A DNA stretch of 64,000 nt, taken from Aliarcobacter cryaerophilus ATCC 43158 (lineage in GTDB: Bacteria > Campylobacterota > Campylobacteria > Campylobacterales > Arcobacteraceae). The stretch lies in assembly GCF_003660105.1 (NCBI RefSeq), contig NZ_CP032823.1, positions 806,001-870,000 on the forward strand, written 5' to 3'. The translations under genes and the position numbers were made by a program. This document shows, in pieces, positions 45,464 through 54,699 of the stretch (the first letter of the stretch is position 1; each line of letters opens with the position of its first letter). The notes beneath the pieces were generated by a model. It searched no databases and was not told the DNA's origin. It was given only the letters and a program-made list of their open reading frames with translations.

Positions 45464-46174
45464 ATGGGAAGAGCTTTTGAGTATAGAAAAGCAGCAAAGA
45501 TGAAAAGATGGGGAAATATGTCAAGAGTATTTCCCAAGTTAGCAAGAGCTATTGAAGTTGCAGCAAAAGCGGGAGTTCCAGATCCTGATACAAATTCAGC
45601 ACTAAGAACTGCTATTTTAAATGCAAAAGCTGAAAATATGCCAAAAGCAAATATAGATGCAGCTATTAAAAGAGCATCTGGAAAAGATTCTGCAAACTTT
45701 TCTGAAGTAAACTTTGAAGGAAAAGGACCTCATGGAGTTTTGATTTTTGTTGAAACAGCAACAGATAATAATACAAGAACAGTTGCAAATATCAAAATGT
45801 ATTTTAATAAAACACAAGGACAAGTAGTACCTACAGGTTCATTAGAGTTTTTCTTTGATAGAAAGGCTATTTTTGAGTTCCCAAAACCAGCTAATTATGA
45901 ATTAGAAGAGCTTGAATTAGAACTAATAGATGCAGGACTTGAAGAGCTTGAAGAAGAAGATGGTTTGTGTTTGGCTTATGCAAATTATACTGATTTTGGA
46001 AATATGAACCAAAAATTTGAAGAGATTGGAATTGAACTTACAAAAGCAGAGTTAAAAAGAATTCCAAATAATCCACAAGAGTTTACTGAAACACAACAAG
46101 AAGATATTGGAAAGCTTATAGAAAAATTAGAAGATGATGACGATGTACAAGCTGTTTATACAAATATAGCTTAA
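45464..46174 (+). CDS. yebC: YebC/PmpR family (TACO1-like) regulator
   Basis: A 236-residue cytosolic protein of the universal YebC/TACO1 family, linked to transcription control and more recently to relieving ribosome stalling. Motifs: [20 protein letters not shown], the conserved block [34 protein letters not shown] and [11 protein letters not shown]. The ATG at 45464 is the family start, with GGAG six bases upstream; an ATG four codons earlier contains that site. It is divergent from mlaA. Confidence 0.95.
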   Translation: MGRAFEYRKAAKMKRWGNMSRVFPKLARAIEVAAKAGVPDPDTNSALRTAILNAKAENMPKANIDAAIKRASGKDSANFSEVNFEGKGPHGVLIFVETATDNNTRTVANIKMYFNKTQGQVVPTGSLEFFFDRKAIFEFPKPANYELEELELELIDAGLEELEEEDGLCLAYANYTDFGNMNQKFEEIGIELTKAELKRIPNNPQEFTETQQEDIGKLIEKLEDDDDVQAVYTNIA

Positions 46175-46183
46175 AAAATAAAA

Positions 46184-46212
46184 TAGGGTATAGTAGTTTT
46201 ATCTATATCCTA
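46184..46212. terminator. Terminator-like hairpin between yebC and an ABC transporter gene
   Basis: tagggtatag pairs with ctatatccta over ten positions (one G-T), loop nine bases. The minus strand continues TTTTATTTTTT, so it suits the ABC transporter transcript best. Confidence 0.6.
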
Positions 46213-46254
46213 AACCCTAAAAAAATATAAAATTTTCATATAATACAAAAAAAT

Positions 46255-48021
46255 CTAATTTAGTAGTTGATGTTTTACAAACTCTTTATAATGTCCTATT
46301 TCATCTTCAAGTTCCATATGTGTTCCACTTTGTACTAGTTCTCCATCTTCAAGTACAAAAATCTTTGAAGCATTTTTTACAGTGCTTAATCTGTGAGCTA
46401 TTGTAATTACTGTTTTATCTTTTAAAATATTTTCAAGATTTTCAAAAAGTTTTGTCTCTGTTTGTACATCTAAAGCTGAAGTTGATTCATCAAAAATAAC
46501 TACACTAGGATTTGCCAAAATCATTCTAGCAATTGATAATCTTTGTCGCTGACCCCCACTTAGTCTTATTCCCATTTTTCCAACAACAGTATCTAAACCA
46601 TCTGGTAAATTTTCAAGCATAGAGTTTAATTGAGCTATTTTTAAAGCTTCTTTTATTTTTTCATTACTTATATTTTCACCCATTGTAAGATTAAATCGTA
46701 AAGTATTATTAAATAAAATAGGCATTTGAAGCACTAAAAATACATGTTCTCTTAAACTTTTTTTTGAAATATTATCAATACTTATATCGTTGTATAAAAT
46801 ATCACCACTATTTTTTGCATAAAATCCAGCGATAAGTTGTGAAATAGTAGTTTTTCCACTTCCACTAGCTCCAATTATTGCAACTTTTTCACCACTTTTT
46901 ATAGAAAAACTAATATCTTTTAGTGTTATTTTATCTTTTGTATAAGAAAAAGTAAGATTTTTAAGAGTTATATCTATTTTTTTATCTTTTAACTCTTTAT
47001 TACCATCACTTTCAGTTTTGAGTTCTAAAACTTTGTTAATTCTTCCAATAGCTGCTTTTGCACTAGCAAGAGAGTATTGAATAGATAAAATTTCTTGAAC
47101 AGGAGTCATTATAAACCAAATATATCCAAACATAGCAAACATAAGTCCTATTGATAAATCACTATAAGCTACTAATAAAAGACCAGTTGCTCTAAATATT
47201 TCAAAAGCAAAAAGAAAAATTGTATATGAAAACTTTTCATACGCTACACTTTTGTAGTTAAATTCATTTGAAGCTATTTTTATATTTTCAGCTTTTTGTA
47301 TAGATGTATTAAAAAAGCTATCTTCTTTATTGCTCGCTTTTATTTGAGAAAATAGATCTAAAGTTTCATTTATATTATTTTGAAAAGCTTCAATAGTAGC
47401 ATTTTCCTCTTTTTTAAGCTCACCTGTTTTTTTAGCAATTCTTCTTGATATTATTGCAATTGTTGGTTGTGTTAAAAGTATCATTAATCCCAACATAAAA
47501 TCTATTTTTATAATTATAAAACCAACAGCTAAAAGAGTCAAAGAAGATGTTATGAGTTTACTTGAAACATTTACAATAAAACTATCAAGAGTGTTTACAT
47601 CTGTTATTAAATTTGCAGATATCTTTCCACTTCCTAAGCTTTCATACTCATTCATATTTACTTTTTTTAGATGATTTAAGAGTTTTACTCTAATATCAAA
47701 GATTACTATTTTTGATATTTTTGTAAATATTTTCGTGTTTATTACTCCAAAAATAAAGTGCAAAGCTCTTAAAGTAATTACAACAACTGTAACAATAGCA
47801 ACATAATAAAAAGCACTTCCACTACCAAAGAACTCATTTATATTATTTACAAAAAAGTCTGGTTTGTTGAGTAAAACTTCATCAACTAAAAGTGGAAGTA
47901 AAAGTGGAATAGGGACACTTATTAAAATTCCTATTACTGTGAAAATTTGTCCAAAAATAAGAGCTTTCTTGTTTTTTAATAGAAGTTTATATATAGATTT
48001 TAAAGATATTTTATTATTCAT
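46255..48021 (-). CDS. ABC transporter, fused permease and ATPase (type I exporter)
   Basis: A 588-residue half-transporter working as a homodimer. Six membrane helices span about 18-315, with the coupling segments typical of MsbA-like exporters. The nucleotide-binding domain has Walker A GASGSGKTT, signature RLSGGQRQRLS, Walker B VVIFDESTSALD, and the H-loop His in TIAHRLSTV. The substrate is unknown; lipids or peptides are usual. It lies alone between yebC and the DUF1104-like gene and is a paralogue of the likely MsbA at 58.8 kb. Confidence 0.9.
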   Translation of the reverse strand: MNNKISLKSIYKLLLKNKKALIFGQIFTVIGILISVPIPLLLPLLVDEVLLNKPDFFVNNINEFFGSGSAFYYVAIVTVVVITLRALHFIFGVINTKIFTKISKIVIFDIRVKLLNHLKKVNMNEYESLGSGKISANLITDVNTLDSFIVNVSSKLITSSLTLLAVGFIIIKIDFMLGLMILLTQPTIAIISRRIAKKTGELKKEENATIEAFQNNINETLDLFSQIKASNKEDSFFNTSIQKAENIKIASNEFNYKSVAYEKFSYTIFLFAFEIFRATGLLLVAYSDLSIGLMFAMFGYIWFIMTPVQEILSIQYSLASAKAAIGRINKVLELKTESDGNKELKDKKIDITLKNLTFSYTKDKITLKDISFSIKSGEKVAIIGASGSGKTTISQLIAGFYAKNSGDILYNDISIDNISKKSLREHVFLVLQMPILFNNTLRFNLTMGENISNEKIKEALKIAQLNSMLENLPDGLDTVVGKMGIRLSGGQRQRLSIARMILANPSVVIFDESTSALDVQTETKLFENLENILKDKTVITIAHRLSTVKNASKIFVLEDGELVQSGTHMELEDEIGHYKEFVKHQLLN

Positions 48022-48105
48022 AGAGCCATTATATCAATTTTTAGCTACAATAAACAATTATTCTACAGTTCTTGAGTAAAGTAAAAATAAAAAAGAGTTG
48101 GATTT

Positions 48106-48348
48106 ATGCGGAAGTTGATTTTGTGTTTTTTTATTTTAATAACTTTTGGTTTTGCAAAAGAGAATTTTAGCCAAATGAGTAATCAGGAGCTAATAGAAAT
48201 TATAGGGTTTGTTGATGAGAAAGATATGGCAGATTTTCAAAAAGAGCTAGAAATAAGATTGGGAAAGATGAATACTCATGAAAAAGCTCAATATGAAAAA
48301 AGATTAGTTGAAACACCTGAAAGAAAGATAATTGAAGATGAAGAGTAA
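48106..48348 (+). CDS. Small exported DUF1104-like protein
   Basis: An 80-residue protein with a signal peptide (LILCFFILITFGFA, cleavage about residue 17) and a helical domain whose opening NFSQMSNQELIEIIGFVDEK and KELEIRLGKMNTHEKAQY match my memory of the DUF1104 family of Campylobacterota. The function of that family is unknown. The 3' end overlaps the response regulator gene, so it belongs to the two-component operon and may be a periplasmic accessory of the kinase (inference). Confidence 0.72.
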   Translation: MRKLILCFFILITFGFAKENFSQMSNQELIEIIGFVDEKDMADFQKELEIRLGKMNTHEKAQYEKRLVETPERKIIEDEE

Positions 48349-49006
48349 AATTTTACTGCTTGAAGATGATTATAACTTAAGCGAAACAGTTTGCGAATAT
48401 TTTGAAGAAGAGGGTTTTGATGTAGTTTGTGTTCATGATGGAGATGAAGCTTTATCGAAAATATATGAACAAAACTTTGATTTACTTCTTTTAGATGTAA
48501 ATGTTCCAAACAAAAGTGGATTTGAAGTCTTAAAAGAGGCTAGAGCTACTGGAAAAACAACTCCAGCGATATTTATAACATCTTTAAACTCAATGAGTTC
48601 ATTAGAAGAGGGTTTTGAAAGTGGTTGTGATGATTATATTAGAAAACCTTTTGAGATAAAAGAGTTATTATTAAGAGTCCAAACTTTGATAAAAAAAGAG
48701 TTTGCAAATAAAAATGAGGTAGTTGAAATTTCTGCTAATGTTACATTTAATACAATCTCAAATGAACTAAAATCAAATAATGAAGAGATAAAATTAAATC
48801 TAAAAGAGTTGAAGCTTTTGAAATTTTTTCTTCAAAATCCAAATGAGCTACTGTCGCACGATAGAATTTATGATTTTGTTTGGGATTATGATGAAGATTA
48901 TAGTGATAACTCCTTGAGAACATATATAAAAAACCTTAGAAAGATTTTGGGAAAAGATAAAATTGTTAGTTTTAAAAAGCTCGGGTATAGATTTATCCAA
49001 GAGTGA
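48338..49006 (+). CDS. Two-component response regulator, OmpR/PhoB type
   Basis: A 222-residue regulator. Receiver residues are the acidic pair in ILLLEDDYNL, phosphoacceptor Asp in LLLLDVNVPNKSGF, Thr/Ser in FITSLN and Lys in YIRKPFEIKEL. The winged helix has LLSHDRIYDFVWDYDEDYSD, RTYIKNLRKIL and FKKLGYRFIQE. ATG 48338 fits the usual receiver start; TTG two codons earlier is possible. It is paralogous to the regulator at 25 kb, and the kinase gene overlaps its end. Confidence 0.93.
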   Translation: MKSKILLLEDDYNLSETVCEYFEEEGFDVVCVHDGDEALSKIYEQNFDLLLLDVNVPNKSGFEVLKEARATGKTTPAIFITSLNSMSSLEEGFESGCDDYIRKPFEIKELLLRVQTLIKKEFANKNEVVEISANVTFNTISNELKSNNEEIKLNLKELKLLKFFLQNPNELLSHDRIYDFVWDYDEDYSDNSLRTYIKNLRKILGKDKIVSFKKLGYRFIQE

Positions 49007-50156
49007 AACTAGAACCATTATTGGGTTTAGTTTAATTTACTCAATATTAGTTTTAGTTATTTTGGGTGTTATTACTTTTTTATATTATCAATTTAAAAAA
49101 GATTTAATGCTCCAAGATAAAAGGCAAACTCTTCAGAACTACTCAAATACTCAAATTGCAAATTTAAAAGAGTTGCATATTAATATTGATAAATCAGATA
49201 TTTATCCAAGAGATGAAAGATTTAATTCTGCTATTTTTGATAGCTCAAAAAAGAAAATTTTTTCAACTCTACTTATGAATGATGTAAAACTTGATGAAGT
49301 TATATATTTAAAAGATGGATATATTCATTTAATAAAAGAGCCTGAATCTTACTATTTAGGTAGTAAATATGTTATCGTAGAGATTGAAGATGATAATATT
49401 TGGTTTACAAATATTAAATATAAAATGCTTTTTTGGTTTTTATTTTCATTTATTTTACTTCTTTTTGTTGGATATTTTATTGCAAAACTATTTTTAAAAC
49501 CAATGAGAGAGTCTATAGAAATGCTTGATAGATTTATCAAAGATACAACGCATGAGTTAAACACTCCAATTGCTGCAATTTTATCAAATATACAGATGAT
49601 AAATAAAAATAATATTGATGAAAAATTAGCAAAAAAGATAAACAGAATAGAAATAGGAGCAAAAACAATTTCAAATATATATGAAGATTTAACTTTTGTC
49701 TCTTTGAATAATCAGATAATTTCAAATAATGAAAAGTTGAATTTTTCTCAAGTTTTAAATCAAAGAGTTGATTTTTTTAAATCAATTGCTATTAGTAAAA
49801 AAGTTGAGTTTATTTTAGATATAAAAGATAATATTTTTATAGTTTGTGATATAAAAAAATTATCAAAACTAATAGATAATATTCTTTCAAATGCAATAAA
49901 ATACAATAAGTTTCAAGGCTTTATAAAGGTCACTTTAAAAGATAAAATTTTAATAATTGAAGATAGTGGAAAAGGTATGAGTAAAGATAACTTATCAAAT
50001 CTTTTTACAAGATATAAAAGATTTGATAAAAGTGTAGGAGGCTTTGGAATAGGGCTTAATATTGTATCTCTTATAGCAAAAGAGTATGATTTTAAAATTG
50101 ATGTTATTTCAAAAATTGATGTAGGAACAAGGATAAAAATAAAATGGCAAGATTAG
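48963..50156 (+). CDS. Sensor histidine kinase with periplasmic domain
   Basis: A kinase of up to 397 residues. Membrane helices near 22-44 and 155-177 enclose a periplasmic sensor of about 105 residues (LHINIDKSDIYPRDERF). The H box is DTTHELNTPIAAIL, the N box DNILSNAIKYNK, and the G boxes DSGKGMS and GFGIGLNIVSLIA. The only standard in-frame start is TTG 48963, which lies 43 bases inside the regulator gene; the real start may be nearer residue 10 with a rare codon. Signal unknown; the flanking exported protein and cytochrome suggest an envelope or redox cue. Confidence 0.88.
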   Translation: MLVLKSSGIDLSKSETRTIIGFSLIYSILVLVILGVITFLYYQFKKDLMLQDKRQTLQNYSNTQIANLKELHINIDKSDIYPRDERFNSAIFDSSKKKIFSTLLMNDVKLDEVIYLKDGYIHLIKEPESYYLGSKYVIVEIEDDNIWFTNIKYKMLFWFLFSFILLLFVGYFIAKLFLKPMRESIEMLDRFIKDTTHELNTPIAAILSNIQMINKNNIDEKLAKKINRIEIGAKTISNIYEDLTFVSLNNQIISNNEKLNFSQVLNQRVDFFKSIAISKKVEFILDIKDNIFIVCDIKKLSKLIDNILSNAIKYNKFQGFIKVTLKDKILIIEDSGKGMSKDNLSNLFTRYKRFDKSVGGFGIGLNIVSLIAKEYDFKIDVISKIDVGTRIKIKWQD

Positions 50157-50482
50157 TAATTTTTCTATGTTTAATTTCTGTTTTTTCTTTTTCAAATCCA
50201 AAAAATATCTATGAAAGAAATTGTATTACTTGTCACAATCGAATTCCTGTTAGTATAGATAAATATTTCTATAGATATTTACTTGAGTATAGTAGTGAAA
50301 AAGATGTTAAAGAAGCTATGTTTGAGTTTTTAAAAAATCCTACAAAAGAGAAGAGCTTAATGTCTGAATCAATTATAAAAAGATTTGGTTTAAAGAAAAA
50401 AACAAGATTAAGTGATACTGAATTAAAAGAGGCCTTGGATATTTATTGGAGTGAGTATAATCTTTTTGATAAGTTAAAGTAA
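50144..50482 (+). CDS. Small exported monohaem c-type cytochrome-like protein
   Basis: A 112-residue protein with signal peptide (LVIFLCLISVFSFS) and one haem-attachment site CITCH at about residues 27-31, right after the mature N-terminus (NPKNIYERN). The rest is charged helices (EAMFEFLKNPTKEK, RLSDTELKEALDIYW). No second haem site is present. The fold suggests a class I type cytochrome or haem sensor. Its ATG overlaps the kinase stop by 13 bases, so it is co-expressed with the two-component system. Confidence 0.85.
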   Translation: MARLVIFLCLISVFSFSNPKNIYERNCITCHNRIPVSIDKYFYRYLLEYSSEKDVKEAMFEFLKNPTKEKSLMSESIIKRFGLKKKTRLSDTELKEALDIYWSEYNLFDKLK

Positions 50483-50504
50483 AAGAGAGTTTATCTCTCT
50501 TTTT
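50481..50504. terminator. Bidirectional terminator between the cytochrome gene and cetB
   Basis: A 9-bp stem (aaaagagag / ctctctttt) around a five-base loop is followed by TT on the plus strand. It contains the stop codon of cetB in its loop. Confidence 0.7.
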
Positions 50505-50886
50505 CTAGAAGTTCCTTATATAGTTTTTCGTGAGTTTCTATCTCAATGGCATTAGCTTTTCTTCTACAAGATAAAAAACCTTTTGTGTTTTCACTAGTAA
50601 CTGTTGGAAATACTGTGGCATAAACCCAATAAAAATCTCCATTTTTTGCACTATTTTTTACATATCCTGTCCAAATATTTCCTTTTTTGATAGTTTCCCA
50701 TAAATCTTTGAAGGCAATTTTTGGCATATCTTTATGTCTTATTATATTATGTGGTTGTCCAATTAACTCATCTATATCATAACCAGCAATCTTGCAAAAA
50801 TCATCATTTGCGAACATTATGGTACCTTTTTCATCTGTTTCACTTACTAAAAAAGTGTAATCATTAAGTACTATCTCTTTTGACAT
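50491..50886 (-). CDS. cetB: PAS-domain energy taxis protein CetB-like (Aer-type FAD-binding PAS)
   Basis: A 131-residue single PAS domain strongly resembling the PAS of E. coli Aer: FANDDFCKIAGYDIDELIGQ, PHNIIRHKDMP and YVKNSAKNGDFYWVYA. The Arg-His-x-Asp group corresponds to residues needed for FAD binding in Aer. In Campylobacter, CetB senses redox state and signals through the membrane protein CetA. It sits 15 bases downstream of the CetA-like gene, with AAGGAG before its ATG. A bipartite energy taxis receptor is the best reading. Confidence 0.85.
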   Translation of the reverse strand: MSKEIVLNDYTFLVSETDEKGTIMFANDDFCKIAGYDIDELIGQPHNIIRHKDMPKIAFKDLWETIKKGNIWTGYVKNSAKNGDFYWVYATVFPTVTSENTKGFLSCRRKANAIEIETHEKLYKELLEKER

Positions 50887-50901
50887 AATTTACTCCTTAG
50901 T

Positions 50902-52302
50902 TCAACTTACTTTTTTTGTTTTTGCATCTTCCACTAAAATTTTTGCCATATCCAAAGTTTCATTTGCAATTAATGCAACATTACTAGCTTCTGAGGCATT
51001 TTCTTGAGTTACTCTATCCAAAATAGATACAGCATCATTTATCTGCTCTATCCCTTTTAGTTGCTCACTAGAAGCAATACTTACATCTTGGATAATATCT
51101 ATAGTTTCAGAGATTAATTTATTTAAATTACTATATCCAATTTTCATCTCATCTGATATTTTTTTACCATCATTTGTTTTGCTTGTTGCATTTTCAACTA
51201 AATCTTTTATCTCTTTTGCAGCTTCTGCACTTCTATTTGCTAAATTTCGAACCTCTTGAGCAACAACTGCAAAACCTTTTCCAGCTTCTCCTGCAGTTGC
51301 AGCTTCTACCGCTGCATTTAGACTTAAAATATTTGTTTGGAATGCTATTTGGTCGATTACTTCAATAGCTTCATTTATAGCTTCTACTTTTGCATTTATC
51401 TCATCCATAGAAAAAGCTGTTTTATTTGCTAGATTTTCACCTAAAACTACACTATCTTTTACATCTTTACTTAAATTTGACATCTTATGAGCATTTTGAG
51501 TGTTATTTTTTGTTATACCTGTAATCTCTTCAAGAGCAGCAGCTGTCTCTTCAAGACTTGCAGCTTGTGCATTTGCTTTATTTGCTAAATTTTCAACACT
51601 TCTATTCATAGTTAAAGAGTTTTTCTCTAATAATGTACCATTTTCTAAATTGTGTTTTGCATTGCTGTTTAATTCTCTACCTAATTGATTAATCTGTTCC
51701 ATAGCAAGCTTCATTTTGCCTTTTAAAATAGGATTTATATTTACTTGCTTTCTATAATCATGCTCAGAATAAAGTCCTATAATCTCAACCAAATCTTCAA
51801 TATTTGTATTTGCACGAACTAGCATTTTGTTTACAACTTCTTTTAAAGTATGTACCATAAAGTTTGAAGTACTTGAATTTATTTGTGTAGAGTAGATACC
51901 TTGAGCTACTTTATCAAGAGCTATTACTAATTCTCCCAAAACATGCATATCATCTTTTCTCATTCTGTCATACTTATCAAAATATTCGTTCAGTTCTTTA
52001 AGAATAGCTCCTATATCATCATTTTTTATATATTCAGCTTTTCTAATATTATTTGTTTTAAAAAACATATAATCCATAAGATTCTCTATGTACTCTTTTA
52101 TTCTATTAATACCACCTACAACTCTTTGCATTGAGTTGTAGTTTATATAGCCAACTATAATAGCAAAGACAATGTTTACAGCAATAATAGCAGATATTTT
52201 GTGATCACTTAAAATCGCAACAGTACTAATAGCAGCAAAACCAATTTGACTTAAAAACATATTTAAGAAAAAACGTTGTTTTGAGGTAAGATTCATAAAC
52301 AT
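50902..52302 (-). CDS. cetA: Chemoreceptor signalling protein CetA-like (no periplasmic domain)
   Basis: A 466-residue receptor with two close membrane helices (about 12-31 and 36-55) joined by a very short loop, so no ligand domain. A HAMP-like and linker region follows, then the signalling rod with [18 protein letters not shown]. The C-terminus ends KTKKVS and lacks the WESF tail of the other two receptors. This is the CetA architecture: output module for the adjacent PAS protein CetB. ATG 52302 has AAAAAGG seven bases upstream; a second ATG two codons later is less well placed. Confidence 0.85.
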   Translation of the reverse strand: MFMNLTSKQRFFLNMFLSQIGFAAISTVAILSDHKISAIIAVNIVFAIIVGYINYNSMQRVVGGINRIKEYIENLMDYMFFKTNNIRKAEYIKNDDIGAILKELNEYFDKYDRMRKDDMHVLGELVIALDKVAQGIYSTQINSSTSNFMVHTLKEVVNKMLVRANTNIEDLVEIIGLYSEHDYRKQVNINPILKGKMKLAMEQINQLGRELNSNAKHNLENGTLLEKNSLTMNRSVENLANKANAQAASLEETAAALEEITGITKNNTQNAHKMSNLSKDVKDSVVLGENLANKTAFSMDEINAKVEAINEAIEVIDQIAFQTNILSLNAAVEAATAGEAGKGFAVVAQEVRNLANRSAEAAKEIKDLVENATSKTNDGKKISDEMKIGYSNLNKLISETIDIIQDVSIASSEQLKGIEQINDAVSILDRVTQENASEASNVALIANETLDMAKILVEDAKTKKVS

Positions 52303-52396
52303 TTAAAAACCTTTTTTGTAAGATTTGGAAGTATAGATAAATAACTTTTAAATATATCTTAAGTAAAATTTATAAAGTTACCATAAAATAGATGTT

Positions 52397-53080
52397 TTAA
52401 GAGTTTTTAAATAAAGTTGATCCAACTCTTATTAAGTTTGAGCCACATGCAATAGCAAGTTCAAAATCTCCACTCATCCCCATAGAACAGTATCTTGCAC
52501 CAAAAGGTTTTAGTGAATCGAAAATCTCTTTAGTAATAATGAAACTATCTTTTATTATTTTTTCATCTTCACTATTTGCTCCAATAGTCATAACACCTTT
52601 TAAAATAATATTTGGACACATATTAATAATATTTTTATATATTTCTATTGCATCTTTTGGATCAACTCCACTTTTGCTATCTTCATAACTTGAGTTTATT
52701 TGAAGAAGACAAGATAGTTTTTTATTTTTTTCAACTAATTTTTTATTTAGTTCAATAGCCAGAGGTAAAGAGTCTAAAGAGTGAACCAAAGTAGGGTTTA
52801 GCTCTAGTAGATTATTTATTTTATTTTTTTGTAAAGTACCAACAAAGTGCCATTCTATTGGAAATTCTTCTAAAGCTTGAGATTTATCTCTTAAATCTTG
52901 AACTTTATTTTCTCCAAAAGCTCGCTGACCAACTTCATAAAGAGTTGTAATATCTTCAATCGTTGAGTATTTTGAAATACCAACAATTTTTACTATATGA
53001 TGCTCACTAACCTTAAGTCTTGCCGCTTCAACTTTTGTAATTAAGTTATCCAGATTTTTTGTTGCAATAGTTTTTTCCAT
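52397..53080 (-). CDS. yggS: YggS-family pyridoxal-phosphate homeostasis protein
   Basis: A 227-residue single-domain PLP-binding protein (PLPBP) that buffers vitamin B6. The PLP lysine lies in IVGISKYSTIEDI; FGENKVQDLRDK, WHFVGTLQKNK, and the C-terminal MGMSGDFELAIACGSNLIRVGS are family signatures. Last gene of a minus-strand operon-like run, ten bases after rseP. Confidence 0.94.
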   Translation of the reverse strand: MEKTIATKNLDNLITKVEAARLKVSEHHIVKIVGISKYSTIEDITTLYEVGQRAFGENKVQDLRDKSQALEEFPIEWHFVGTLQKNKINNLLELNPTLVHSLDSLPLAIELNKKLVEKNKKLSCLLQINSSYEDSKSGVDPKDAIEIYKNIINMCPNIILKGVMTIGANSEDEKIIKDSFIITKEIFDSLKPFGARYCSMGMSGDFELAIACGSNLIRVGSTLFKNS

Positions 53081-53089
53081 AAAATGCCT

Positions 53090-54148
53090 TTAGTTATTTA
53101 AAAATATTCTATTAATATCGTTGTAAATTCCAAGTAACATTAAGCTTCCTAAAATTAACCATCCCATTATTGTAAGAAACATAAAAACTTGATCACTAGG
53201 TTTTTTTCTCATAATCATTTCGTATAGATTAAACATAATATGTCCACCATCAAGTGCTGGAATTGGAAGAAGATTTAAAACCCCTAAATTTACAGATATT
53301 AAAGCTGTAATTGTTAAAAGTGCTATTAAAGAACTTTCACTAGCATCGCTTATAACTTTTCCAATAGTAATAACTCCACCAATCTCACTGCTAGGAATTA
53401 CTCCAGAAATTAGTTTTTGAACACCTTGAAAAATCATAGTTGAAGCAAAAATTGTTTTTTCATAAGCATAAGTTAAAGAGTCAAAAAAACTTAATTCTAA
53501 AGTTACTACTTCCCCTTTTGGTGCTATTCCTATCATTCTTTTTTTAATATTTTCATTAAACATATTTTGACTATCACTAATTACAGGATTAATTGTTTTT
53601 AGGATAATTTGATTATCTCTTTTTAAATAAAACTGTAAAGAACCTTCTGAACTTGTGATAACCTTACCTATTTCATCCCAAGATTTTATATCTTTGTCAT
53701 TTATTCTTATAATTTCATCATTAGTTTGTAAACCAGCAATTGCTGCAACTGAGTTAGGGCTAATATTTCCAATAACAGGAGCCAAAGTTTTTGCACCCAT
53801 AATCGCAATACTAAAGTATAAAATAGCTGCTAAAATAAAGTTTGCAAATGGACCAGCAAATAGTATTATAATTCTTTGCCAAGGTTTTTTTGTATTGTAT
53901 GAGTCATCTCCACTCTCTACTAAAGTAGGTTTTGAATCATTTTGACCTTTCATTTGTACATATCCACCAAGTGGTATAATTGCAAACTGCCAAGTAGTAC
54001 CTGCCCAGTATTTACTATAAATTGCTTTTCCAAATCCAATTGAAAATTTTTCAACCTTTACACCAAAAAATCTTGCTGCTAGGAAGTGTCCTAGCTCATG
54101 AAAAAATACTAAAAAAGATAAAACCAGTAAAAAAGTAATAGTACCCAA
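53090..54148 (-). CDS. rseP: RIP zinc metalloprotease (site-2 protease)
   Basis: A 352-residue intramembrane protease. The zinc motif HELGH is in the first helix (FFHELGHFLAARFFGV), a PDZ domain occupies about 110-190 (IAGLQTNDEIIRINDKDIKS), and the third ligand region is NLLPIPALDGGHIMFN. It cleaves membrane-embedded substrates such as anti-sigma factors or signal peptide remnants. It starts with TTG at 54148, six bases after AAGGA. One PDZ domain, as in many Campylobacterota, against two in E. coli. Confidence 0.94.
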   Translation of the reverse strand: MGTITFLLVLSFLVFFHELGHFLAARFFGVKVEKFSIGFGKAIYSKYWAGTTWQFAIIPLGGYVQMKGQNDSKPTLVESGDDSYNTKKPWQRIIILFAGPFANFILAAILYFSIAIMGAKTLAPVIGNISPNSVAAIAGLQTNDEIIRINDKDIKSWDEIGKVITSSEGSLQFYLKRDNQIILKTINPVISDSQNMFNENIKKRMIGIAPKGEVVTLELSFFDSLTYAYEKTIFASTMIFQGVQKLISGVIPSSEIGGVITIGKVISDASESSLIALLTITALISVNLGVLNLLPIPALDGGHIMFNLYEMIMRKKPSDQVFMFLTIMGWLILGSLMLLGIYNDINRIFLNN

Positions 54149-54156
54149 AAAAATCC

Positions 54157-54699
54157 TTAAGCTTTGAAGTAATCTCTAGTATATTCAAAACCAGAGTATA
54201 GAGTTAAAGCTACTGCAAACCATAAAAGAGTAGTTGCATATGGCCAGTTCATAATTAGAAATCCAATAGCAAACATTTGAGCTACTGTTTTTATTTTTCC
54301 AGCCATAGTACTTTCTACATTTTTACCTTCACTAACTGCAACAACTCGTAGCCCTGTAATGAAAAATTCTCTAGAAAGTATCAAAAATACAGCCCAAACG
54401 CTAGCTCTATCAAGAACCATAAGTCCTAAAAATCCAGCAAGAACTAACATTTTATCTGCAAGTGGATCTAAAATACCACCAAGCTTTGTCATTTGATTCC
54501 AAGCTCTTGCTATAAATCCATCAAAAAAATCAGTAACTGAAGCAATTACAAATATAAGTCCTGCAAAATAGTCAAACCAAGATGGATGCCAAGATGAGAA
54601 TAATGAATTGTTCCTATCAATAAAAAACCATAACATTAATGGAGCTAGTGCTATTCTAAACAGAGCTAAAATATTTGGAAGATTTAGATTTTTTGACAT
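54157..54699 (-). CDS. pgsA: CDP-diacylglycerol--glycerol-3-phosphate 3-phosphatidyltransferase
   Basis: A 180-residue inner membrane enzyme making phosphatidylglycerol phosphate. The CDP-alcohol phosphatidyltransferase motif DG-xx-AR-x8-G-xxx-D-xxx-D is present in DFFDGFIARAWNQMTK and GGILDPLADKM. The opening NLPNILALFRIALAPLMLW is typical. Its ATG overlaps the fabL-like stop (TAATG). Confidence 0.95.
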   Translation of the reverse strand: MSKNLNLPNILALFRIALAPLMLWFFIDRNNSLFSSWHPSWFDYFAGLIFVIASVTDFFDGFIARAWNQMTKLGGILDPLADKMLVLAGFLGLMVLDRASVWAVFLILSREFFITGLRVVAVSEGKNVESTMAGKIKTVAQMFAIGFLIMNWPYATTLLWFAVALTLYSGFEYTRDYFKA

